Shown: one piece after another, positions 32,632 through 38,491 of the stretch
How positions within the stretch are numbered: position 1 is the stretch's first letter
Layout: the number at the start of each line of letters is the position of its first letter
Origin: Aeromonadales bacterium
GTDB lineage: Bacteria; Pseudomonadota; Gammaproteobacteria; Enterobacterales; Aeromonadaceae
Direction: 5' to 3'
Length of the DNA stretch: 38,491 nt
Assembly (NCBI GenBank): GCA_012518835.1
Contig: JAAYRH010000071.1
Location: 1 to 38,491 of the forward strand
The notes under the pieces: generated by a model
What the model was told of the DNA's origin: nothing
Seen by the model: only the letters and a program-made list of their open reading frames with translations
The model's database searches: none
Program-made: the position numbers and the translations under genes

Positions 32632-33960
32632 GTGCGCGATACCGATGCCGCTTTAGTGAAAGCATTCCGTCAATCTAGCCCCTATGTGAACCTACATAGA
32701 GACGCAACTTTTGTGGTGATGTTAGGAGGTGAAGCGATTGATCAAGATAATTTCCCTAACATTATTAGCGATATCGCCCTCCTGACCAGCTTAGGTATTC
32801 AGCTGGTAATTGTATTTGGGGCGCGACCACAAATTGATCGCGGTTTAACCGAAGCCGGTCTCAGTAGCCTGTTTCATAAACACACGCGCGTCACTGATGA
32901 GCCCAGTTTTCGCATCATTAAAGATGTGTGCGGTGGCTTACAAATGGATATTATGGCGCGCTTATCGATGGGCTTAATTAATACGCCGATGCAAAATGCG
33001 CGCATTAATGTGGTGACCGGCAACTTTGTCACCGCCCAACCGCTAGGCATCGATGAGGGTGTTGATTATCAACATTCAGGCAGAGTGCGCCGTATTCACA
33101 CCGACACCATTAATCATCAGCTAGCGAATGGCGCGACGGTATTGATTTCGCCTATTGGCTTTTCGGTGACCGGCGAAAGTTTTAACTTATCTTCGGAAGA
33201 GCTGGCGCGCCGGCTCGCTATTGAGCTGAAAGCCACCAAACTCATTGGTTTTTGCTCTCAACACGGGGTACTAGATGAGGAGGGAGAGGCTATCCCCGAG
33301 CTGTTGCCAGAGCAAGCCGAAGCTCATTTGCAGCGCCTCATGGCAGAAGGAGAAACGCTCTCCGGTACCGCTCGTTATCTCAGAGCAGCCATTGCCAGCT
33401 GTCGAGCTGGCGTACCTCGCAGCCACTTGGTGAGCTATAAAGAAGACGGTGCCTTAATCCAAGAATTATTTACTCGTGATGGTTTAGGTACGCAGTTAGT
33501 GAGTGAAAGCGCTGAGCAAGCACGCCAAGCTTGTATTGATGATATTGGCGGTATCTTAGATTTAATACGCCCAATGGAAGAGGAAGGGGTGCTGGTTCGA
33601 CGCTCTCGTGAGCAGCTCGAAATGGAAATCGATCAGTTTACTATTATTGAAAAAGACGGCGCTATTATTGGCTGCGCGGCTCTTTATCCCTTCCCAGAAG
33701 AAGGTATGGCAGAAATGGGCTGTGTAGCAATTCACCCCGATTACCGCCGTGGTAATAGAGGCGACATGCTCCTACAAAAAATTGAAGAGCAAACTAAAAA
33801 ACGTGGTATGAGTCGCTTGTTTATTTTAACCACCCGCTCTATCCATTGGTTTAGAGAAAGAGGCTTTGAGCCCGTCGATGTCAGTGCGCTGCCTATGGGT
33901 AAACAAACGCTTTATAATTATCAGCGCCGCTCAAAAATTATGATTAAAGAACTAATTTAA
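32632..33960 (+). CDS. argA: N-acetylglutamate synthase (ArgA)
   Basis: This 442-residue enzyme makes N-acetylglutamate, the first step of arginine synthesis. The N-terminal amino-acid-kinase-like domain (about 20-290) has [19 protein letters not shown] and [15 protein letters not shown], and binds feedback arginine. The C-terminal GNAT domain has [18 protein letters not shown] as the acetyl-CoA loop and [15 protein letters not shown]. coli ArgA has 443 residues. I chose GTG 32632 (AAGGA six bases upstream) because an upstream in-frame start at 32599 would add 11 residues not found in the family and overlap the promoter. Confidence 0.95.
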   Translation: MRDTDAALVKAFRQSSPYVNLHRDATFVVMLGGEAIDQDNFPNIISDIALLTSLGIQLVIVFGARPQIDRGLTEAGLSSLFHKHTRVTDEPSFRIIKDVCGGLQMDIMARLSMGLINTPMQNARINVVTGNFVTAQPLGIDEGVDYQHSGRVRRIHTDTINHQLANGATVLISPIGFSVTGESFNLSSEELARRLAIELKATKLIGFCSQHGVLDEEGEAIPELLPEQAEAHLQRLMAEGETLSGTARYLRAAIASCRAGVPRSHLVSYKEDGALIQELFTRDGLGTQLVSESAEQARQACIDDIGGILDLIRPMEEEGVLVRRSREQLEMEIDQFTIIEKDGAIIGCAALYPFPEEGMAEMGCVAIHPDYRRGNRGDMLLQKIEEQTKKRGMSRLFILTTRSIHWFRERGFEPVDVSALPMGKQTLYNYQRRSKIMIKELI

Positions 33961-34055
33961 ACGCTATTGCTTAGCGGGGCTGTGCTTGCTTTATTACTTG
34001 CTGCTAGTATGGCGCTCTAACAAGATTTTTACTCTGTCCTACCAAGGAGCTGCAC

Positions 34056-35393
34056 TTGAGCCAGTTAATTGTTGCCAAATTTGGCGGTACCAGCGTTGCT
34101 AATGCACAAGCGATGGACTTATGCGCCACCCTACTCGAACAAAACCCAGCCACTCGAGTAGCCGTATTAAGTGCCAGCTCGGGCGTGACCAATATTTTGG
34201 TGACACTAGCCAATGGCGAGCAAGCACCCGAGTCACGCATCGCCTTACTGCAACAGTTGACAAAGATCCAAAAAAGCTTACTGACTAGCCTAGGCGACCC
34301 CGAGACACTAACTCGTCATATTGATGACATTTTACGCTATATTAAAAAACTGTCAGACAGTGCCGCTATTAGTCCAACTAAAGCGCTGCACGATGAGATT
34401 GTGGCGCAAGGCGAGTTAATGTCGACGCGGATTTTTGTCGAGCTATTACGCCAACGTAATATTGCCGCCCATTGGTTTGATGTACGCAAAGTCATGCGCA
34501 CCGACGATCGCTTTGCTCATGCCAACCCCGACTTAGCAACGTTGAAAGCAGAAGTAGAAAAAGAATTACTGCCTCTTTGCGATAATCAATTAGTCATCAC
34601 CCAAGGGTTTATTGGCGCGGCAGCTGATGGCCGTACTACGACTTTAGGCCGCGGTGGCAGTGACTTTTCTGCCGCCTTGCTAGCAGAAGCACTGAATGCG
34701 AGCGCTATTCAAATATGGACCGATGTGCCGGGTATTTATACTACGGATCCGCGTTTAGTAAGTGACGCTAGACCGATTGCTGAAATCAGCTTTAGTGAAG
34801 CTTCAGAAATGGCGACTTTTGGCGCTAAAGTACTGCACCCCGCTACTCTACAGCCTGCGGTGCGCCAGCATATACCGGTATTTGTTGGCTCCAGCAAGGC
34901 ACCAGAGGCCGGCGGCACTTGGATCCGCTCACGAACCGATAACCAACCGCTGTTTCGCGCCTTGGCCTTACGCCGTAATCAGGTGTTACTTACACTAACC
35001 AATCAAAGTATGTTTCAGGTCCATGGCTTTTTAGCCGAAGTATTTGGTATTTTAGCCAAGCATAAAATCTCGGTAGATTTAATTACCACCTCGGTGATCA
35101 GTGTTTCATTAACCCTAGACTGTGGTGCCGAGCTATTAACCGAAGAAGTAAAAGCTGAGCTGAGTAAGCACTGCCATTTGCAAGTAGAACAAGACTTAGC
35201 GCTAGTGGCTTTAATTGGCAATAGAATGAGTGAGGTCAGCGGCACCGCCACTCAGCTTTTTAAGGTGTTAGAAGATATTAATATACGCATGATTTGCTAC
35301 GGGGCTAGCGCTCATAACTTATGTTTCTTAATACCCGAAGATACCGCCGGTGAAGTGATCTCACGCTTACACCACAGCTTACTGCCTGCCTAA
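34056..35393 (+). CDS. lysC: Lysine-sensitive aspartokinase III (LysC)
   Basis: This 445-residue enzyme phosphorylates aspartate, the first step toward lysine, threonine and methionine. KFGGTSVA is at 8-15, VLSASSGVTNIL follows, and TTTLGRGGSDFSAALLAE and WTDVPGIYTTDPR form the active site. The C-terminal ACT domains carry FLAEVFGILAKHKISVDLITTSVISVSLTLD. It is like E. coli LysC (449), the monofunctional lysine-inhibited isozyme. The start is TTG with AAGGAG six bases upstream. Only 95 bases separate it from argA, too few for the lysine riboswitch seen upstream of E. coli lysC. It may be cotranscribed with argA. Confidence 0.95.
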   Translation: MSQLIVAKFGGTSVANAQAMDLCATLLEQNPATRVAVLSASSGVTNILVTLANGEQAPESRIALLQQLTKIQKSLLTSLGDPETLTRHIDDILRYIKKLSDSAAISPTKALHDEIVAQGELMSTRIFVELLRQRNIAAHWFDVRKVMRTDDRFAHANPDLATLKAEVEKELLPLCDNQLVITQGFIGAAADGRTTTLGRGGSDFSAALLAEALNASAIQIWTDVPGIYTTDPRLVSDARPIAEISFSEASEMATFGAKVLHPATLQPAVRQHIPVFVGSSKAPEAGGTWIRSRTDNQPLFRALALRRNQVLLTLTNQSMFQVHGFLAEVFGILAKHKISVDLITTSVISVSLTLDCGAELLTEEVKAELSKHCHLQVEQDLALVALIGNRMSEVSGTATQLFKVLEDINIRMICYGASAHNLCFLIPEDTAGEVISRLHHSLLPA

Positions 35394-35405
35394 ATCACTC
35401 CTTTA

Positions 35406-35434
35406 AAGCGCAGTAGACTCTGTCTGCTGCGCTT
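35406..35434 (+). terminator. Strong hairpin after lysC (13-bp stem, no U-run)
   Basis: AAGCGCAG-T-AGAC and GTCT-G-CTGCGCTT pair over 13 positions with one T-G wobble and a 3-base loop (TCT). It follows the lysC stop by 12 bases. No T-tract follows, so it may protect the 3' end of the transcript rather than terminate by itself. Confidence 0.55.
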
Positions 35435-35511
35435 GGTTACTAAGTAGCAGCATAAAACTACGCCTGTTACACCGAGCTACTTAACAGGATTGCTCAGTGT
35501 TTAAGCATATA

Positions 35512-35540
35512 TTGCTTACTCTCTAAAGTTTAGTTATAAA
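35512..35540 (+). promoter_or_regulatory. Promoter of the DUF1289 gene
   Basis: TTGCTT (35512-35517), exactly 17 bases, then TATAAA (35535-35540), about 30 bases before the ATG, which has an AGGAGG ribosome site. Confidence 0.6.
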
Positions 35541-35569
35541 AGAGTGGAATAATTAATCAGGAGGCCAAT

Positions 35570-35821
35570 ATGGAACAGCTGGAATTTTTTGCGGTCCTCA
35601 GCCCCTGTATCGGTGTTTGCCAAGTCAATAACAAAGGATATTGTAAAGGCTGCTTTCGTAACCGAGACGAACGTTTTAACTGGCTAACCTTCAATGTTAG
35701 CCAGCAACAAGAAGTGCTCCGTTTATGCCAAGATCGCAAGCGGCGCGTGCTGGCCGCGGCCCGCAAGCGCGCCCGCGATGCTGCTACTACTAATGACCTT
35801 CAACAACAGCTGCCCTTTTAA
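35570..35821 (+). CDS. DUF1289-family four-cysteine protein
   Basis: This 83-residue protein has the DUF1289 motif SPCIGVCQVNNKGYCKGCFR. Cys13, Cys17, Cys25 and Cys28 are spaced as a CxxxC...CxxC metal site, followed by DERFNW. The helical basic tail (CQDRKRRVLAAARKRARD) could touch nucleic acid. Function in the family is unknown; a Zn or Fe-S site is inferred from the cysteines. AGGAGG lies five bases before the ATG. It has its own promoter and is convergent with the hydrolase gene, 22 bases apart. Confidence 0.88.
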   Translation: MEQLEFFAVLSPCIGVCQVNNKGYCKGCFRNRDERFNWLTFNVSQQQEVLRLCQDRKRRVLAAARKRARDAATTNDLQQQLPF

Positions 35822-35843
35822 TCAATACCGTGGTATTTAGGCA

Positions 35844-36695
35844 TCAGAGTCGCTGGCTAATCCATTCAGCAATTTGCCGTGCCGCTGATTCCTCTAAATG
35901 CAGATGATGATGAGCTTCTACTACTTTAAAGTCCAAATCGGCTACTAAGTTTACCGTTGCTTCAATGGGTTCAAATTCCTTGCCTTTATCCGCCATCACC
36001 AATAACACCGGCATGGTTAAACTACGTACAAAGGCAGCAATTTGCGCTTCACATAGCCGTACAATAGACGGTTGGGTGAGCGCCAGATCACTACGCCAAT
36101 ACCAGCCACTGGCGGTTTCTTTTAAGCCCCTCTCGAGTAACCAAGTAGCTGCCGCTTTGCTAACCGGCCAGCGACTGTTCATGCGGGTAGCAATGGCTTG
36201 CTCAAAGCTTTCATAGGGGCGTAAAGAACGGCGCCCTAGGCGAGCTGCCTTACGAACCGCTTTAGCGAGACTAGCTGGTAAGTCATCCGCTGAATAATCC
36301 AGAGGAACCAAGCCATCTAACATAATCATTTGGCTTACTCGCTCAGGAAAAGCGCCGGCAAACAAGGTGGCCACCGCTGCACCCATGGAATGCCCTAGCA
36401 ATACGGCTTGCTCTAAACCTAGCGTATCCATCAGGGCATGTACGTCAGCGACATTATCCCAAATATAATAGGGCTGTCCTAAAGGTCGGTGATCAGACCA
36501 ACCATGGCCAGCCATATCCAACGCAATAATGCGTATCTGCGGTAAATAATGTGCCAGCAAGGTAAAACTGGCGGCATTGTCTAGCCAGCCGTGCAAGGCA
36601 ATGACCGGTACCCCTTGGGGATCGCCCCACTCTCTCACTGCCAATTTTCGCTCATGAACACAAAAATGCCAATCTCGAGGCACAGCTGCCCTCAT
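35844..36695 (-). CDS. Alpha/beta-hydrolase fold protein
   Basis: This 283-residue hydrolase has an oxyanion segment ALHGWLDNAASF (33-44), the DMAGHGWSDHRP loop, and nucleophile elbow GHSMGAA (Ser near residue 101). A cap domain is at about 125-205, and a late Asp (VMADKGKEF) and His (EAHHHLHLEE) complete the triad. It resembles serine-hydrolase-like (SERHL/MhpC-type) proteins; the substrate is unknown. Its ATG directly abuts the metQ stop (TAGATG on the minus strand), so its translation is probably coupled to metQ. No ribosome site other than a GGGAG within metQ is seen. Confidence 0.87.
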   Translation of the reverse strand: MRAAVPRDWHFCVHERKLAVREWGDPQGVPVIALHGWLDNAASFTLLAHYLPQIRIIALDMAGHGWSDHRPLGQPYYIWDNVADVHALMDTLGLEQAVLLGHSMGAAVATLFAGAFPERVSQMIMLDGLVPLDYSADDLPASLAKAVRKAARLGRRSLRPYESFEQAIATRMNSRWPVSKAAATWLLERGLKETASGWYWRSDLALTQPSIVRLCEAQIAAFVRSLTMPVLLVMADKGKEFEPIEATVNLVADLDFKVVEAHHHLHLEESAARQIAEWISQRL

Positions 36696-37505
36696 CTAGT
36701 GGTGCTCCCAGCTTTCGGGGTATTTATAGCCCTCAAAGCGTTTCACCGCGTAATCTTTAAAGTCATCGGAGTTATAAGCATCCATCACATCTTGAACAAA
36801 AGGACGGTCTTTATCGGCACTGCGCACCGCCACCCAGTTAATAAAATCGTAGCTAGGCTCTAAAAACAAACCATCACTAAAAGCGATCCCACTGGAGGCG
36901 GCGTAATTACCATTGATCACCGCAAAGTCGACATCTTGTCGCGAGCGAGGGAGCTGTGCGGCTTCTAAAGAGACTAACTTAATACCGTGCGGGTTTTCTT
37001 GTACATCAAACTCACTGGCGCGCAGCGGATCTACATTAGGATTTAAGGTCAGCCAACCCACATCCTCCAGCAGTATTAACGCACGCGCTTGGTTGGTAGG
37101 ATCACTGGGGATAGCCACACGCATGCCTTTTTTAACCTTGGCTAATGCATCTTGTTTACCTGCATATAAGCCCATAGGACCGGTGGGTACCTGAGTAATC
37201 GCACTTAACTCCAACCCACGGTCTTGGCTAAAGCTCTCAAGATATGGCTTATGCTGGAAGCAATTAACATCAATCGCACCTTCTGCCAGCGCCATATTAG
37301 GGATCACATAATCGGTAAACTCCACCAGCTTCACTTTATAGCCCAACTGCTCTAAATAAGGTTGTACCGACTCGGTCACCATGTCGGCAAAATCACCTAC
37401 TGTGGTACCAATCACAATTTCTTGTTTATCATGATCAATGGCCCATGAGGGCAAGGCGGTTAAGGCCAATAATAGTAGCGGTAATTTAAGTAAGGGTCGG
37501 CGCAC
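36696..37505 (-). CDS. metQ: MetQ/NlpA-family D-methionine-type substrate-binding protein (orphan)
   Basis: This 269-residue periplasmic binding protein for methionine uptake has IVIGTTVGDFADMV at the mature N-terminus. MALAEGAIDVNCFQHKPYLESF, VAIPSDPTNQARAL and DFAVINGNYAASSG are as in MetQ. The signal peptide (VRRPLLKLPLLLLALTALPSWA-I) has no lipobox Cys, so unlike E. coli MetQ it would be a soluble protein. I chose GTG 37505 because AGGAG is five bases upstream. A frame from 37562 would run through the promoter. The metN and metI genes are not adjacent. A MetJ-like operator and a terminator hairpin lie upstream. Confidence 0.88.
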   Translation of the reverse strand: MRRPLLKLPLLLLALTALPSWAIDHDKQEIVIGTTVGDFADMVTESVQPYLEQLGYKVKLVEFTDYVIPNMALAEGAIDVNCFQHKPYLESFSQDRGLELSAITQVPTGPMGLYAGKQDALAKVKKGMRVAIPSDPTNQARALILLEDVGWLTLNPNVDPLRASEFDVQENPHGIKLVSLEAAQLPRSRQDVDFAVINGNYAASSGIAFSDGLFLEPSYDFINWVAVRSADKDRPFVQDVMDAYNSDDFKDYAVKRFEGYKYPESWEHH

Positions 37506-37523
37506 AATCACTCCTAATAGAAA

Positions 37524-37544
37524 AAGCACCGACCAGCGGTGCTT
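37524..37544 (-). terminator. Terminator hairpin in the metQ leader
   Basis: On the minus strand AAGCACCG-CTGGT-CGGTGCTT is a perfect 8-bp stem with a 5-base loop, continuing TTTC as the U-tract. It lies between the metQ promoter/operator and the metQ ribosome site (AGGAG). It may end the moa transcript, attenuate metQ, or both. Confidence 0.7.
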
Positions 37545-37556
37545 AACAAACATATT

Positions 37557-37572
37557 AACCATCTAGACGGCC
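37557..37572. promoter_or_regulatory. MetJ-like operator (met boxes) at the metQ start site
   Basis: On the minus strand GGCCGTCTAGATGGTT matches two tandem met boxes (AGACGTCT twice) at 11 of 16 bases, with eight central bases CGTCTAGA identical. It directly follows the -10, where MetJ would block transcription. Confidence 0.5.
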
Positions 37573-37602
37573 ATTTTAGCAAGGAGCTGAGTCTAGGTAC
37601 AA
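37573..37602 (-). promoter_or_regulatory. metQ promoter
   Basis: Minus-strand TTGTAC (37602-37597), an 18-base spacer, TAAAAT (37578-37573). A 7-base inverted repeat AAGGAGC / GCTCCTT spans the -35 and spacer. Confidence 0.5.
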
Positions 37603-37616
37603 GCTCCTTTAAATTA

Positions 37617-38060
37617 TCATTCCCACGCTTTGGCTGCTTGAGTATCTGACGCCCGCGCTTCAACCCAGCGTTCGCCGTTGGTAGTTTGTTCTTTTTTCCA
37701 AAATGGCGCGCGGGTTTTAAGATAGTCCATAATAAAATGACAAGCACTAAAGGCGGCTTCTCGATGTTGACTGGCCACCGCCACTAACACAATTTGATCG
37801 CCCAGCGCCAGCTTACCCACTCGGTGAATAATACGATAGCCTAATAGTGGCCAGCGTGCTTCTGCCTGCTGAGCAATATCTGCTAATGCCTGCTCAGTCA
37901 TGCCCGGATAATGCTCTAGTGTCATCCCTGACACGGCATCGCCTTGGTTCATTTCTCGCACTTTGCCAACAAAAGTCACTACCGCACCGGTTTGATGAGA
38001 TGCACTCAACTCGGCATATTCGCGGCTTAAGTCGAAATCCGCGGTTTGTACTCGGATCAT
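37617..38060 (-). CDS. moaE: Molybdopterin synthase catalytic subunit (MoaE)
   Basis: This 147-residue subunit, with MoaD, inserts two sulfurs into cyclic pyranopterin monophosphate. GAVVTFVGKVRE, LEHYPGM, IIHRVGKLALGD, SQHREAAFSACHFIMDYLKTRAPFWKKE and the final AAKAWE give the family signature, including the conserved basic residues of the active site. E. coli MoaE is 150 residues. The start is ATG 38060, one base after the moaD stop and behind a GGGGGA ribosome site. A longer frame from 38099 would overlap moaD and is rejected. Confidence 0.95.
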   Translation of the reverse strand: MIRVQTADFDLSREYAELSASHQTGAVVTFVGKVREMNQGDAVSGMTLEHYPGMTEQALADIAQQAEARWPLLGYRIIHRVGKLALGDQIVLVAVASQHREAAFSACHFIMDYLKTRAPFWKKEQTTNGERWVEARASDTQAAKAWE

Positions 38061-38061
38061 C

Positions 38062-38310
38062 TTATCCCCCCGTAACCGGTGGGAAAAAAGCCACCTCATC
38101 GCCGGCAGTTAACGGGGCATGTAATCCAACAATACTGTGATTGACGGCCGCTAACAAATGCGGTTGGCCGAGCGCTTTAGCCCACAGCTCGCCACGCTCC
38201 ATCAGTGCATGACGCAAGCAGTCCACCGTGGGATATGCTTGCTCTATTTCAATGGCATCAAGACCTAACTGTTCGCGCACTTGGGCGAAAAAAACCACCT
38301 TAATACTCAT
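38062..38310 (-). CDS. moaD: Molybdopterin synthase sulfur carrier (MoaD)
   Basis: This 82-residue ubiquitin-like protein ends in the Gly-Gly (PPVTGG) that is adenylated by MoeB and thiocarboxylated. The N-terminus [17 protein letters not shown] and [13 protein letters not shown] fit E. coli MoaD (81). Its ATG overlaps the moaC stop (ATGA), and it is followed by moaE one base later, so all three are tightly coupled in a moaCDE unit. Confidence 0.95.
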   Translation of the reverse strand: MSIKVVFFAQVREQLGLDAIEIEQAYPTVDCLRHALMERGELWAKALGQPHLLAAVNHSIVGLHAPLTAGDEVAFFPPVTGG

Positions 38311-38491
38311 ATTGTGAAATCTCCTGACTTGCCACCGCGCTTTTCTAACAGGCGAATACCTTCGATGCGCATGTCTTTCTGTACCGCTTTACACATATCA
38401 TAGATAGTCAGTGCAGCAACCGAGGCGGCGGTGAGGGCTTCCATTTCAACGCCAGTTTGCCCTGACAGTTTGCAATAACTTTGAATATGCA
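38307..38491 (-). CDS. moaC: Cyclic pyranopterin monophosphate synthase MoaC (5' end outside window)
   Basis: These are the last 60 residues of Moa[41 protein letters not shown] and [10 protein letters not shown], almost word for word as E. coli. Asp and Lys of the active site ([13 protein letters not shown]) are present. The E. coli protein is 161 residues, so about 100 N-terminal residues lie beyond the right edge. The stop overlaps the moaD start by three bases. moaA and moaB, if linked, would be further right. Confidence 0.95.
   Translation of the reverse strand, partial: HIQSYCKLSGQTGVEMEALTAASVAALTIYDMCKAVQKDMRIEGIRLLEKRGGKSGDFTI

Noticed and set aside
38061..38099. Longer moaE starting at 38099
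   Set aside because: It would overlap moaD by 38 bases; the ATG at 38060 has a good ribosome site and the family N-terminus.
1..38491. CRISPR arrays, insertion sequences, prophage genes
   Set aside because: No regularly spaced repeats, transposase or phage proteins were seen on either strand.

Overview
The window is a stretch of core chromosome from a gammaproteobacterium. Housekeeping proteins (CorA, LysC, ArgA, NagB, UvrB, FabB, PurE/PurK, MnmC, MoaC/D/E) follow the Escherichia coli family patterns closely in length and in catalytic residues. The combination of NhaD, a CvrA/NhaP2-type antiporter, a Na+/solute symporter and a periplasmic LigE-type ligase suggests a marine or brackish relative such as Aeromonadales (Oceanisphaera/Oceanimonas-like). 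That taxonomic guess is inference from remembered protein similarity. No integrase, transposase, phage gene, CRISPR array or plasmid function was seen.

Layout. 1-5100: the 5' part of a K+/H+ antiporter gene (cvrA), a secreted choloylglycine-hydrolase-family enzyme, cobalamin adenosyltransferase (cobO/btuR), a 53-residue DUF1328 membrane protein and an OsmY-like BON protein. 5100-11800: a BASS-family transporter divergent from an AraC regulator, an RND efflux pair (adaptor plus pump) and a small membrane protein with a strong promoter. 11800-13400: purEK. 13400-15700: a sodium:solute symporter overlapping a 43-residue partner protein. 15700-19500: an NRDE/TANGO2-like protein, LigE DNA ligase, a CynX-like MFS exporter, and mobA. 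19500-25650: fabB, mnmC, a DUF922-like protein without zinc ligands, corA, a CreA lipoprotein, and an overlapping McbG/Qnr-like pentapeptide protein. 25650-30850: uvrB, tRNA-Asn, a 600-base intergenic region with clustered DnaA-box sequences, nagB-nagA and yciH. 30870-35830: nhaD, argA, lysC and a DUF1289 protein. 35840-38491: an alpha/beta hydrolase abutting an orphan metQ, then moaE, moaD and the 3' part of moaC.

Genes that work together. moaC-moaD-moaE (molybdopterin synthesis) and mobA (guanylylation) serve one cofactor from two sites. nagB-nagA degrade N-acetylglucosamine 6-phosphate. purE-purK catalyse the carboxyaminoimidazole step. The RND pair forms an inner-membrane pump plus adaptor that needs an outer-membrane channel encoded elsewhere. 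cvrA, nhaD, corA and the SSS symporter are ion and Na+-linked functions.

I did not find a large undescribed system. The observations most worth follow-up are small. They are the DnaA-box cluster next to tRNA-Asn, the metQ leader (MetJ-like operator followed by an intrinsic-terminator hairpin), the DUF922 relative with all three expected histidines replaced, the creA/pentapeptide overlap, the symporter with its 43-residue partner, and several perfect dyads at promoters (notably a 17-base dyad before cvrA and an operator-like dyad over the -35 at 11390).
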